64,000 bases of DNA from Conchocele bisecta. Its lineage: Eukaryota; Mollusca; Bivalvia; Lucinida; Thyasiridae. The position numbers and the translations under genes are program-made. The stretch lies in assembly GCA_029237695.1 (NCBI GenBank), contig CM055273.1, positions 55,665,968-55,729,967 on the forward strand, in the 5' to 3' direction. The notes below the pieces were generated by a model. That model had not been told where the DNA came from. It searched no databases and saw only the letters and a list, made by a program, of their open reading frames with translations. This document shows, piece after piece, positions 10,251-21,129 of this stretch; position 1 is the first letter of the stretch; every line of letters starts with the position of its first letter.

Positions 10251-11329
10251 GATTTACAGTGTTGTCACAGTCATACTGGTACTATAATGAATGGTCTGTC
10301 CGATTGAAAAGGTTAAGGCGTCAAAAGAAGTCTAATTTTATGACTATACGTCGTGGGACAGAAAGAACAGTAAGCAATACAAATGTTCATTCCATAGCCC
10401 CACATCTACATTGGTATGTTAAAGTCATCATACTGAACCTTTTCGTTAGTTTTAAGTACTTTATAGCTATCATGCCTATGCACATTGCATGTTCATATGC
10501 TCTGTAACACCGCATATACATATAGAGCGCGCCGCATTAAGCATAATTATCATAGCTGTATGCGGCGAAAAGGCATGGTCATACCGCATACAGAATAAAT
10601 GGGCCATAGCATTCAACTCATCCAATATATGTCAAGGTGTTTAAAATTCGCATACAACTTAATTATATAGTTATTTTATATAGGCCCAGACAAGCATGCA
10701 CGCAACCGTGCATGCCTATGCTGTGTACCTGCTGTTTCAGAGGACTGAAGGTACATTTTGTGTGTCAGGACTCAATTATATAACTACTCTTTAATTAGTC
10801 TTGTTAAATCAAAATACTGTTTTATTACAGCAGAAGTAGTAGCAGTAGTAGGAGGAGAGGGAGCAGCAGCAGCAGCAGCAGCAACAACAACAACAGCAGT
10901 CAATAATTACAAAAACGTCTCGAAAGTCCAACCATTCTATTTCATATATCATGTTTCGGACATTCAGACATCGGTTTGCTGCTTTCTTTCAATATCATCA
11001 ATATCATTAAACGAAGTATGATTAGAATTTAAACATAATATATATTATATATTTTAAAGAAAGTGAGCTTTATACTGAATCAAGGCAACGTGTCTGCCGC
11101 TTATAGCTAACGTGCACTTTATACGGCGCACGCTGCCGCATGTAGTTCATCGTGTGCATTATGCGTTGAACATCACCGCATAATGCTCACATTACAGTAC
11201 TATATGCGGCACGCGCTTTATGCGGGGTTACTATGCTCCTTCGTCACCAAATATGACATTTAAAAGACAACCCGCGCGGGCCAATCAAAATGCTTCATTG
11301 CGAGTTGAGAATGTCAATAGATGTCCAAT
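10251..11329. other. No gene; clustered GCCGCATA motifs
   Basis: AT-rich. GCCGCAT and ATGCGGC words recur at 10528-10592 and 11096-11232, suggesting an old imperfect inverted repeat. A trinucleotide microsatellite lies at 10838-10900. No credible exon. Confidence 0.35.
10838..10900 (+). repeat. Trinucleotide microsatellite (AGT, AGC, AAC)
   Basis: Runs of AGT/AGG followed by (AGC)n and (AAC)n. Open reading frames across it are a by-product of the triplet repeat. Confidence 0.85.
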
Positions 11330-12013
11330 AGCCTATTTCATCAACATTGCAAAGTATACTTTACTAGCAAAGTATACTTTGAGGGAGTAATCATTTATTT
11401 TTCCTGAAATGCATTATTTCATATAGAACTAACAAATGCATATATTTCATGATTAAAAGTATGCAGAATTATTATACTGAATGTATTACATTATCACAGC
11501 CAAATTGGCTGTGATAATGTAATAAATTCAGTATAATAAAAATTAATAAATTTATCATAAAATTGAAAATTTCTCCCTCAAAGTATACTTTGCTACTAAA
11601 GTATACTTTGCAATAATTCCAGCACAAAAATAATTACACAATTCCGTATCATTTGATTGGTCCGTAGCAAGTCTCTGTCCAGAATTTATATCCCAGTAAA
11701 CTCCATGCCGAACTACTTTCCGTAACCGTCAGGCGCAGTTAAAATAATTCTTAAGAAAACGGAAAACTTGATAAACACATTTTCTTGATGAATTTATTTC
11801 AAATGCTGGAATTATAAGGAATGAATGGCCTTTTTGTGGAATTTATCGGGGTATAAACTTGGAAAAGTCGCGGGAATACTGGACGAAGGCCGGAATACTG
11901 GACGAAGGCCTTCCGGCCTTCGTCCAGTATTCCCGCGACTTTTCCAAGTTTATACCCCGATAAATTCCACAAAAAGGCCATTCATTCCTATAATGTTAAT
12001 GAAATAGGCTACA
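11330..12013. mobile_element. Family A MITE split by an inserted composite element
   Basis: Family A runs from AATAGCCTATTTCATC to AAAGTATACTTTGCAAT at 11612. Its missing end (TGTTAATGAAATAGGCTAC) resumes at about 11994. The 380 bp between are the B+C composite, so this is a clear nested insertion. Confidence 0.85.
11613..11993. mobile_element. Composite B+C element (locus 2, inverted relative to 9512)
   Basis: Family B (ends AATTCCAGCAC and TGCTGGAATTATA) is followed by family C (arms GGAATGAATGGCC and complement, with a nearly perfect centre AAGGCCTTCCGGCCTT). Order and junction mirror those at 9512-9893. Confidence 0.85.
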
Positions 12014-12292
12014 GAAACGTTGATATCTGTGTAAGTTTAACGCAGGCGGTTGCGTATGGATGAACACGCACACTAGCTGGCACTTTTGCATTTGCATGTC
12101 GTTTGCATATCAACCGACAATAATAGTACAAAATCATTACATGTGATGTCCCATGAGGGAAAAACGTACCGAATATCCAACGTAACCAATGATATCGCTA
12201 ATCAGAATGCGCATCCATGCAATCTTATCATGGTCATAATTATTGTCATTTATTCCCGGAAACATCAATGATGTTTTACACTGTATGATAAA

Positions 12293-12792
12293 NNNNNNNN
12301 NNNNNNNNNNNNNNNNNNNNNNNNNNNNNNNNNNNNNNNNNNNNNNNNNNNNNNNNNNNNNNNNNNNNNNNNNNNNNNNNNNNNNNNNNNNNNNNNNNNN
12401 NNNNNNNNNNNNNNNNNNNNNNNNNNNNNNNNNNNNNNNNNNNNNNNNNNNNNNNNNNNNNNNNNNNNNNNNNNNNNNNNNNNNNNNNNNNNNNNNNNNN
12501 NNNNNNNNNNNNNNNNNNNNNNNNNNNNNNNNNNNNNNNNNNNNNNNNNNNNNNNNNNNNNNNNNNNNNNNNNNNNNNNNNNNNNNNNNNNNNNNNNNNN
12601 NNNNNNNNNNNNNNNNNNNNNNNNNNNNNNNNNNNNNNNNNNNNNNNNNNNNNNNNNNNNNNNNNNNNNNNNNNNNNNNNNNNNNNNNNNNNNNNNNNNN
12701 NNNNNNNNNNNNNNNNNNNNNNNNNNNNNNNNNNNNNNNNNNNNNNNNNNNNNNNNNNNNNNNNNNNNNNNNNNNNNNNNNNNNNNNNNNNN
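12293..12792. other. Assembly gap (500 N)
   Basis: Exactly 500 undetermined bases, the usual length of a scaffolding placeholder. Open frames that cross it are artefacts. Confidence 1.
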
Positions 12793-12985
12793 GGATTCCG
12801 AATATCGATGTCATAGCTGTACATTCAACCTCCTAGGTCGTTATTGCATGTTGATGTACGATCTACGATCTTCTAGCCAACTTCACACATCTCAATAATA
12901 CACTGTATTTTCCCGCGAATAAAGTTAATTCGATGCGACTTATGAGGATAACTTTAAGTCTGACTCGTTCGAAACGTGGGACAAA

Positions 12986-13234
12986 TGTCTGGGGGCCGTT
13001 TCACTAAACTTCCTACGACTAAAATATTCGTAAGTGCAAAATTATGATAGTCTGTAAATTTCATACCAACAATGTTTTCTTGTAAATAATTGTTGGATTT
13101 ACATTTATTGAGCATAGGCTGCATATGCAGCCTATGCTCAATAAATGTAAATCCACCAATTGAAGTTTCTAGACGATCCTAAATTTGCGCTTACGAACAT
13201 TTTAGTCGTAAGAAGTTTAGTGAAACGGGCCCCT
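12986..13234. mobile_element. Family D MITE
   Basis: Full copy with ends GGGGGCCGTTTCACTAAAC and GTTTAGTGAAACGGGCCCC, and the central palindrome around GCATAGGCTGCATATGCAGC. Confidence 0.85.
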
Positions 13235-13496
13235 GGTCTGTAGACATTGTTACAATACTATTACTTGTTTTGAAAATAACTTTTTAACTGTATGACATGT
13301 TTCGATAATATTTGGCAACATTGTATGTCTCGGTATATTGCTTTGATGTGTGTTTAACCCCGTCTCCCAACGCACAATGTCAAAGTCATGTTGTAGACTC
13401 TAGAACAGCTTACATGTAGTGCCGTGTCTTTTTATGGCAAACGTGTGTCAATGTAACTGCTGTTTTGACTATGAGACACGCCATATTATTTTGCAC

Positions 13497-13676
13497 CTTC
13501 GGAAATCTGCGTAATTTCATTAAGTACGTTTACAAAATTTTCAATATTTTTCATAAATAATGTCAAAAGTTGACAAAATCCTCAGAGTACATGCAGAATA
13601 TAATTCTGCATGTACTCTGAGAATTTTGTCAACTTTTGTAAACGTATTTTATGAAATTACGCAGATATCCGAAGAT
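13497..13676. mobile_element. Long hairpin element (family P)
   Basis: Arms CTTCGGAAATCTGCGTAATT and AATTACGCAGATATCCGAAG, inner arms GTTGACAAAATCCTCAGAG and complement, centre TGCAGAATATAATTCTGCA. Single copy in the window. Confidence 0.65.
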
Positions 13677-13871
13677 GCGTATGACACGTACAGCATTTGT
13701 CATCAGCAGTGTAGCCACAGACCAGCCTGCAAATCTGCACAGTGATCAGAATATGCGCTGTTTACTGTACAGTCATTGCAACATCCACCATTCTTCCATC
13801 AAATAGTATGCATTCTTGTCAGACAGCATAGGTGCGTTATCACTTGCTAACCTTGTCATAAATGCCATAAA

Positions 13872-14136
13872 TAGAGAATAGTAGGTTAGTGCCGTGAATG
13901 GGAAAAAATATCTGGCAAGGCTCAGGAAACGGGATGGGCGAGGCTCTGCCGAGCACATCCTGTTTCTGTGCCGCGCCAGATATTTTTTTCCCATTCACGG
14001 CACTAACCTACTATTCTATTTATCCCGTCAACACCAACAAATGACTGTAAAATACAAAAATTGTATTGACTGGATATCAAAAATGTTTCACGCCACCGTG
14101 TTTCACGGCACATACGCACTGTGTTGACGGGATAAA
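13872..14136. mobile_element. Family E composite (E1 + E2), copy 1
   Basis: E1 (13872-14017) is a hairpin with arms GAGAATAGTAGGTTAGTGCC and complement. E2 (14018-14136) follows directly, with ends TTTATCCCGTCAACAC and GTGTTGACGGGATAAA. The same order and junction recur at 34287, 43497 and 52676. Confidence 0.85.
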
Positions 14137-14144
14137 AACCACTT

Positions 14145-14290
14145 CCTTCTTCAGTCAGAGTGTGGTGGTTGGTAGAGAACATGTGACGAGCGGGATTCAT
14201 CCTTACCGGAATCCCGACCGAGACCTGGTTTGACCCTCATGTACGTATTTGGCTTTCTTGTATGTGAGCGTTGAATCGTGTGTTATACCT
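14145..14290. repeat. Dispersed repeat related to 20535-20700
   Basis: Shares GGTTTGACCCTCATGTACGT, TTTGGCTTTCTTGT and a preceding GTGGTGGTTGGT block with 20535-20700. The family was not recognised. Confidence 0.4.
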
Positions 14291-15159
14291 CTTATAAGGT
14301 ATGCCTAGGCCCTATGTGAGATATGTTTTTTTGTAGAATTTGAAGTTGGAAGTTTATGTTTCTTGTAGCTATGTCTCTGGGAACATAATTTAAAGTTACT
14401 GCGACAAGAGTAATCGAGCGGACTCCGCGATGCAACACATTTGTTCTTTTTGTATCGCAGACGGACAGTTATCGGCTTCAAAATCTTCTAATATCTTGAT
14501 TTCTCAGCTTTATTTAGTCAAATATAATAAACCAGTGTATGTAAATTACCTGTAGGTGATTGGGCTTGGAATGTGACAGTAATATACACCAAAACAGTAA
14601 TTATAGTGTGTTTTTCTTTCTTTTTTCATTGATATTGGCTTCCTGATGGACAATTAAGAAGTTCGGGAAAGTGGCGCGACATCGCGACGCTGTTCCAAAA
14701 TTTGCCAAAATTAGGCGTAAGTGTATTGTTTTCGCATATCGGTATAGTACCAATACACTAGTACTCAAAAAACATTGTTTTTCCTTTCCTCCTGTGTCAT
14801 AAAGCAAATTTCTTGACTGACCGTTCCAAGCCAGTACCCATTTGTCTGTCGACCATTCCAGAGTGGCATACATGTTGGTATTGTTTCAGTGATGAGTCTT
14901 TATATGTAGAATGGTTAGCTATAACACTATTTAGGGTAATGTTATGTGATTTTATGGAGATTTGTGCTTTTAATTCATCATCTATTAAAATTCTCCATAG
15001 TTCTGTAGTAGCTCAATTTAAGGCAGAATGTGGACAGTCATATGGTGGAGTTACATAGCTGCTGTGTGACAACCATTTGAGATATTTGCTCCAAACTTGG
15101 TACTGTATCCAGGAATAGAAGCTACTTTTGAATAGTGAATATTGTAGAATGAGTTGTAG
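14291..15159. other. No recognisable feature
   Basis: AT-rich. Open frames here lack splice context and protein-like composition. Confidence 0.35.
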
Positions 15160-15665
15160 TGGGACTGGTACACTTATAGGTTAGAAGACACCAAATGGTG
15201 CGAAACCGCCCAGGGTGTATGCAAAAGTAGTCCGGTATAAAAAAATAGTGCGGGTGTTTTGAGGTCACAGACACCGTTTGCTTGCAAATCTTGATCCATT
15301 ACTACCCAGTTTCACTTGAGGAACATTTTGGGGTGCCTTTAACACCAGTTTTCAGCATATTTGTAGCATTTAAAAGAAAACACTGAAACTGTTGGTCACT
15401 TGATGTACACGGAGTTTCCGTGGCCAACAAATGTACACAATATTGGAGGATATGACAAGGTTGGATTTTTCTTTCTTAGGAGTAAGTGAACCTATTGTTT
15501 AGTTCATGCAGAACCAGTACAGACTGGCTGCAGGTCATGTACAAGTAGGTCCCACAGCAGGGATCGAACCCGTTGGGCCGGCCTTAAATGACCATAGCTG
15601 TTGATAGGCCGTTAATCACCAATAACTCAAATCTTCCGGCAGAGTCAGAAGTTATATGTCTGCAA
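15160..15665 (+). mobile_element. SINE-like element with tRNA-like B box and molluscan-type tail
   Basis: Contains GTACAAGTAGGTCCCACAGC, then GGGATCGAACCC (B-box-like), then GACCATAGCTGTTGATAGGC and CGTTAATCACC, a tail type I associate with molluscan SINEs/LINEs. Related copies are at 20935-21020 (tail) and 32255-32420 (head). Confidence 0.5.
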
Positions 15666-15794
15666 AAGGCTGTTCTTATCATTGTAGATCACACGTCACA
15701 ACAAAAAGAGTTGTATACATATGACAAGTATATAGCCACTGAACGTCTGGAAAACTATACTTTTGAGTTACGGGATTCAGGAACGATAGTCGGA

Positions 15795-15905
15795 TTCGAT
15801 AGCGAACAGTGAAGCCGCTGATCAGACTGCGCGATGCACAGTCTGATCTGCGGCTACACTGATCGCAATCCCAATACACCATGGTCATATTGTTGTCCCA
15901 CTGTT
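15795..15905. mobile_element. Family H fragment
   Basis: Hairpin GATCAGACTGCGCGATGCAC/GTCTGATCTGCGGC with the flanking CTACACTGATCGCAA, which matches the centre of the family H copies. Confidence 0.6.
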
Positions 15906-16484
15906 TACATGGAATGTGAAGTTTGCAGCAAACTGGTCTGTTTTCTCTTATTTCCGTCAGACCTGCGTATCTTAATAATAATAGATGCCACTGTAAAACA
16001 CTATAAAACATTTTTCACACGAGCTAGACAAATGGTATCTATTCATATTTTGACCGGATTGTCTAATTATCAACTAACACCTCGTGTACCTTAATGCCTC
16101 ATATACTTCTTAGCTTTAGTAATTTGCTTAACAGTTGCATCAACAACGATTGCCGGACCTACTTTCATTCCAGATCAGATTGCATATATTGACTTTGAGA
16201 GACCGTAAACACAGTTTTCACATGTTACGTCATAAGTATCTGGCTGATAACGAAACGCCATTAGACATGTCTTTTAGTCAGCGATGAATAATTTAACGTT
16301 ATGACAAACTCTCTAACAAAATTGATGGTTAGTGCAATTCTCTGTGTTATCAAATAAGACATATAAATAATTTCCAGACAAAACGTACCATAAAAATACG
16401 GCATTTACGACTGTTTTGAACCGGGCACGTCCTACATGTATATGGTTACATTTACACAGCAATACCAACATCTAAGTGCACATT
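15906..16484. other. No recognisable feature
   Basis: AT-rich, without shared repeats or supported exons. Confidence 0.35.
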
Positions 16485-16657
16485 TAGGATAATCAGGAAA
16501 TTTCAATTGATTGCTTTACATCCTTTATTGAGCATAGGCTGTAGCCTATAATTGTCTACAAGAACACATCGTTAATGTGAAACTTACAGACTATCATATC
16601 ATAAGTTTGCAATTACGAACATTTTAGTCGTACGAAGTTTAGTGAAACGAGCCCCAG
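16485..16657. mobile_element. Family D MITE, left arm missing
   Basis: Begins inside the element (AGGAAATTTCAATTGATTG) and runs to GTTTAGTGAAACGAGCCCC. The central palindrome is reduced to GAGCATAGGCTGTAGCC. Confidence 0.7.
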
Positions 16658-16671
16658 ATTATTGGACTATC

Positions 16672-16857
16672 CTGGGGCCCGTTTCATTAAACTTCGTACG
16701 ACTAAAATGTGTGTAAGTGCAAATTTCACATTATGTTCTTGTAAACAATTATTGGATTTACATTTATTAAATGTAAATCCATCAATTGAAATTTTCAGAC
16801 GATCCTAAATTTGCACTTACGAACATTTTAGTCGTACGATGTTTAGTGAAACGCTAA
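16672..16857. mobile_element. Family D MITE with shortened core
   Basis: Ends GGGGCCCGTTTCATTAAAC and GTTTAGTGAAACG. The central palindrome has shrunk to GGATTTACATTTATT and its complement. Only about 15 bp separate it from the previous copy. Confidence 0.8.
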
Positions 16858-17014
16858 CTGGTGTCATTCTGCGCTAATAATAAGGTCCATTTTTGTACTC
16901 GGTGCATCAATTTGGAAATCCATGAAGAAATATATGCGATATAACGCCATAACTGAGTGATATATGATATTAGAATGGAGGAGGTTGTCCTACGTGTAAC
17001 AGTAATGTAGACCC

Positions 17015-17580
17015 CGAGTTGATATGTGCCTGTGACTGGAGAAACCGGGGCTTTTGGAATGTGTGACCAGCGTAGCTCCTGGTCATATATCACGTCCAGT
17101 AGCCTATTTCATAAACATTGCAAAGTATACTTTAGTAGCAAAGTATACTTTGAGGGAGAAATTTTCAATTTTATGATAAATTTATTAATTTTTATTATAC
17201 TGAATTTATTACATTATCACAGCCAATTTGGCTGTGATAATGTAATACATTCAGTATAATAATTCTGCATACTTTTAATCATGAAATATATGCATTTGTT
17301 AGTTCTATTTGAAATAATGCATTTCAGGAAAAATAAATGATTACTCCCTCAAAGTATACTTTGCTATTAAAGTATGCTTTGCAATGTTGATGAAATAGGC
17401 TACTGATCATATATCACAATGTCATGCATGTAGCCTACACACGATACATTGCGTAATAGAATCATGACGGGTGTTTCATGTATGGAATAGCGAACATTGC
17501 AGACCTTGTACAGGCTGATCTGTATCTACCCGGGTTGCAAATTCCATAAACACCATTTTTCCAGTCACAGCCACCTATGT
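17015..17580. mobile_element. Family H element interrupted by family A
   Basis: The left part (17015-17098: GTGCCTGTGACTGGAGAAAC through GTAGCTCCTGGTCATATATC) and right part (17404-17580, ending TTTTTCCAGTCACAGCCACC) are the two halves of a family H element. Family A lies between them, and TCATATATCAC occurs on both sides. Confidence 0.8.
17099..17403. mobile_element. Family A MITE inserted in family H
   Basis: Full copy: ends GTAGCCTATTTCATAAAC and GATGAAATAGGCTAC, subterminal AAAGTATACTTTGAGGGAG, central hairpin with CACAGCCAATTTGGCTGTG. Confidence 0.9.
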
Positions 17581-17845
17581 CATTGTTACGATGCCCTCAT
17601 CAACATACAACTTTCTGAGCATGTTCTTCAAATTCATAGTCGAGTCTGAGCACTGATACTTCAAGCACAGCTCAGCCTCGGCCAACCAATCGTCCTGATT
17701 TTCTGATTAGATCTCTAAGTTTGCTGTCGTGTTTATATGTCGTCTAGTACGGGTGTTTATTTCATTTGCGGGACCGTTAATCACAATGTACACCTCGGTG
17801 CCTGTTAAAGAATATTTATTCCGCTGTGCTCTTGTCTGGTTGACA

Positions 17846-18195
17846 TTTCACCAACATTGCAAAGTATACTTATCTAGCAAAGTATACTTTGAGGGAGAAA
17901 TTTGAAATTCATGGATACATTTATTTATTTTTATTATACTGAATTGATTACATTATCAGAGGCATTTTGGTTGTGATAAATGTAATAAATTTAGTATAAT
18001 AATTCTACATCAAAATATGCAGTGGTTAGTTCTATATGAAATAATGCGTTTTGGGGAAAATAAATGAGTACTCCCTCAAAGTATACGTTGCTAGATAAGT
18101 ATATGGATTTACATTTATTGAGCATAGGCTGCATATGCAGCCTATGCTCAATAAATGTAAATCCAATTACTTTGCCATTTTGATGAAATCGGCTA
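17846..18195. mobile_element. Family A MITE interrupted by the solo palindrome
   Basis: Family A with CAACATTGCAAAGTATAC at the left. At 18103 the right arm stops at AGATAAGTATA, and it resumes at TACTTTGCCATTTTGATG after a 62-bp palindrome. Confidence 0.85.
18104..18165. mobile_element. Solo copy of the family D core palindrome (62 bp, perfect)
   Basis: A perfect 62-bp palindrome with arms starting TGGATTTACATTTATTGAGC and centre GCATATGC, inserted in the right arm of a family A element. The same unit sits at the centre of most family D copies and alone at 35244-35309. Confidence 0.9.
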
Positions 18196-18719
18196 TTGAA
18201 GGGCTCTTCGATCTTCTAGAGAATACAATGACAAAAGACATGTATAAATGTATATGAATTTGAGGGGTTAGTGGAAGAAGGGAGCGAAGTACATCATGTA
18301 CTTAGCAGCCTTTTTCCACAGACCCCTTCAATCATGTATAGACCGTGCAGTGCACGTAAAGTACTTCGCAGCGAGTTTGATTTCGCCACATAAACCAGGA
18401 AATAAAAATAAACACGATATTAATGCATGTATTTGTATCAATATTTATCTTTATTTCAGTCAATTTTCAAGTCAAAAGTTCGGCCTATGGAGCAATAACT
18501 ATCGGTGTGTATTAGCTACATTATGTGCATATATGTAACTTGTATTCTACTTCATGTACTTGTTTTCGCAAGTACATGTGCATTATAATAATACTAGTTA
18601 TGCTATTGATGAAATAGTTTAACCTGGACACTGGTGAAATGGGCTAAAGGCATTTGCAACCTGCGTATCCGCACAGTTTGGTCAGCATGCGCAGTGATCG
18701 CCATTTTGTCAGTTCGTCA
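18196..18719. other. No recognisable feature
   Basis: AT-rich. A short imperfect inverted pair (GTACATGTGCATTATAATA region) only. Confidence 0.3.
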
Positions 18720-19195
18720 GTGAAACAAATGTCCCGCTTCTAGCAAACACCATGGGGACACCATTGTGCTTAATTTAGAAGGTTCCACTGCAAATATGTC
18801 ATTGCCGTGGCTGTTCACGATTGAAAATGATACGAATTGTTGATGGAGTGCTTAATTACAGTGGAACCTCTCTACAACGGACACCCTGGGGCCACCATTG
18901 TGCTTAATTGAGAAGGTTGCACTGCACGTATTTCATTGCCGTGGCTGTTCACGATTGAAAATTATACAAATAGTTGATGGAGTACTTAATTACGGTGGAA
19001 CCCTCTACACCGGACACCATGGGCCACCATTGTGCTTAATTGAGAAGGTTCCACTGCAAATATTTCATTGCCGTGGCTGTTCACGATTGAAAATGATACA
19101 AATAGTTACAATGGAACCTCTCTACACCGGACACCCTGGAGACTTCCATGGAGACTTCCATGGTGTCCAGTTTAGAGAGGTTCCACTGTATTTGC
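18720..19195. repeat. Tandem array of family I units
   Basis: Three to four head-to-tail units of roughly 120 bp carry CATTGCCGTGGCTGTTCACG, GATTGAAAATGATAC and CAGTGGAACCTCTCTAC. The last ends with the inverted arm GTTTAGAGAGGTTCCACTG. Open frames through the array repeat the same peptide. Confidence 0.75.
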
Positions 19196-19264
19196 ATGAT
19201 ACTACTGCTCCATACGACCCTAACTATACCAATATAATTATTTTTCTAATTCAAAAGAAATGTG

Positions 19265-19560
19265 AAAACAAGATGCCCAAATGGGCCGTGAAAACAAGAT
19301 GCCCAAATGGGCCTGTATCGCTCACGTGAAATTATTTTCCACATTATAAATTAAATCAGAAACGACACAGACTGTCGATTGTATACCAAATTCCATCACA
19401 ATTCGTCTGCAAGTTCATAAAAAGTTATTTGAATAATTGTTCAGGTTGTCTCAAAATATGTACAGTCCATGGGGAGCGTGGTCACCGGAAAAAGCGGGTC
19501 AGTTTTGCATTTCAAGTCCCGAAGAGAAATCCTTAGCAGTTTATAAAACGTGTAATACTA
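19265..19560 (+). mobile_element. Bivalve-type dispersed repeat (GATGCCCAAATGGGC start)
   Basis: Starts with a duplicated AACAAGATGCCCAAATGGGC and continues CTGTATCGCTCACGTGAAA. I associate this start with a dispersed repeat of bivalve genomes. The element's right limit is unclear and may reach 19755. Confidence 0.5.
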
Positions 19561-19755
19561 TCGTGAAATAAGATCTACCACCTCTGAAGGCGACTGTAAA
19601 ATTAAGCGTCTTACTAAAGTGATAATTTATTCAACTTTCTACCTGACAAAAAATATGATCCAAATTGATTGTCTCCTCGGTACCCTCGATTTGATATATG
19701 CCATGACCATACTTGGTCAAATGTAAACGTTAACCCCTATTTGACCCCCACCCAT

Positions 19756-19808
19756 TTTAGCTCGTCTGTTTTCGAAGAAAACTGAACGAGCTATTGTCAC
19801 GACTCCCG

Positions 19809-19841
<33 letters not shown>

Positions 19842-20520
19842 GATTTCGGTTAACCTTTACATTCGAGTTATTTTCTCAACAACCAATTGACCCATGTTCA
19901 TGTAACTTGGACACCATGTCCTTCTTGCATCACACACCACACCCAAATACACCAGCCCATCCATGTCATTGACCTACATGTACCGCTTGAATTACTTGGA
20001 AATGTTATACTCTTAAATCTTGGTTAACCTTGAAATTCAAGTCATTTTCACAACAACCCCTTGGCCTATGTTCATGAAAGTTAAACACAACTTCCTTCTT
20101 GCATCTTTCACCACAACCCACCCAAAATCCACCCACCCATCCATGTCATTGACCTACAGTGGGGTCAGCGTGTAAGTGCACACACGAACGAACACGTTCG
20201 TGTATGTACTTACACGCTGACCCTATTGTACCCTTTCCGATTGAATGGCTTAGCAATTGTATGCTATTAAATATTTGTTAACCTTTACATTCAAGTCATT
20301 TTCTCAACAACCCCTTGGCCTGTGTTCATGAAACTTAGACATACCTTCGTTCGTGCATCACTCATCACAATTCACATGCCATTGACCTACATTTTCCGCT
20401 TGCATTACTTATAACTTGTATACTCTTAAATCATGGTTAACTTTTACATAAAAGTAATTGTCTCAACAACCCCTTGGTCTATGTTCATGAAGCTTGGGCA
20501 TAGCTTCTTTCTTGCCTGTC
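19756..20520 (+). mobile_element. Microsatellite-headed minisatellite element 1
   Basis: Starts with a small hairpin (AGCTCGTCTG and CTGAACGAGCT), then a (GTCCGC)n tract at about 19808-19840, then four diverged units starting GGTTAACCTTTACATTC near 19849, 20022, 20276 and 20435. The unit length is 160-175 bp, except that unit 2 is lengthened by a hairpin (20163-20223). The 3' end is not clear. Confidence 0.65.
20163..20223. mobile_element. Hairpin inserted in minisatellite unit
   Basis: Arms GGTCAGCGTGTAAGTGC and complement, centre with ACGAACGAACACGTTCGT. It accounts for the extra length of the second unit. Confidence 0.65.
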
Positions 20521-20534
20521 TAAATTAGTCAGTC

Positions 20535-20700
20535 GGTTCAGTCAGAAGATTTGTTGTCTCTCTCACGATGTGGGTGGTTGGTCGGGCGAGCGTGAAGGCG
20601 TAAATCAACGGTATGGGGTTCCTCCTTATAGGAATCACGATTTGCCTGGTTTGGCCCTCAGATACGTTTTTTATCTTTGGCTCTTTTGTTACATAGGAGT
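20535..20700. repeat. Dispersed repeat related to 14145-14290
   Basis: Shares GTGGGTGGTTGGTCGG, ATGGGGTTCCTCCTTATAGG and TGGTTTGGCCCTCAGATACG with the earlier copy, at lower identity. Confidence 0.4.
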
Positions 20701-20934
20701 TAAATTGGGTCATTGCCCATTATAAAAGTAGTAATATTATTACTGTTCGTACTGATTTTGGTAGGGGACCAAGTGATTCTGGTGTGGCGAGGACCTGGCA
20801 TCAGATCAGCATTATTCTGATTTCAGGGCTGAATATATATCTATTTATTGTAGATATTCAGTTCTGATTTTGGGATTTTCCATCCATATTTACATGTACT
20901 TGAACATGTACATGTACTTGTACAGGTAATATGT

Positions 20935-21022
20935 GGGATTTTGTACTAAACCGATTGACCCAGCCTTAAATGACATTAGCTGTTGATATTCCGTTAAAAT
21001 CCAACAAACAAACAAACAAACT
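20935..21022 (+). mobile_element. SINE/LINE tail
   Basis: CAGCCTTAAATGACATTAGC and TGTTGATATTCCGTTAAAAT are followed by an (ACAA)n tail, the 3' end type also seen at 15590. Confidence 0.6.
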
Positions 21023-21029
21023 ATCTCAC

Positions 21030-21073
21030 GATAGTGGAAAGTGAAACATAGTAGTCACAATTCCGGCGTATGT

Positions 21074-21129
<56 letters not shown>

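Noticed and set aside
12137..12836. Long open frames across the N block
   Set aside because: They consist almost wholly of undetermined bases; the gap is 500 N.
18898..19329. 143-residue plus-strand ORF with repeated peptide
   Set aside because: Runs through the tandem family I array; the peptide repeat mirrors the DNA repeat.
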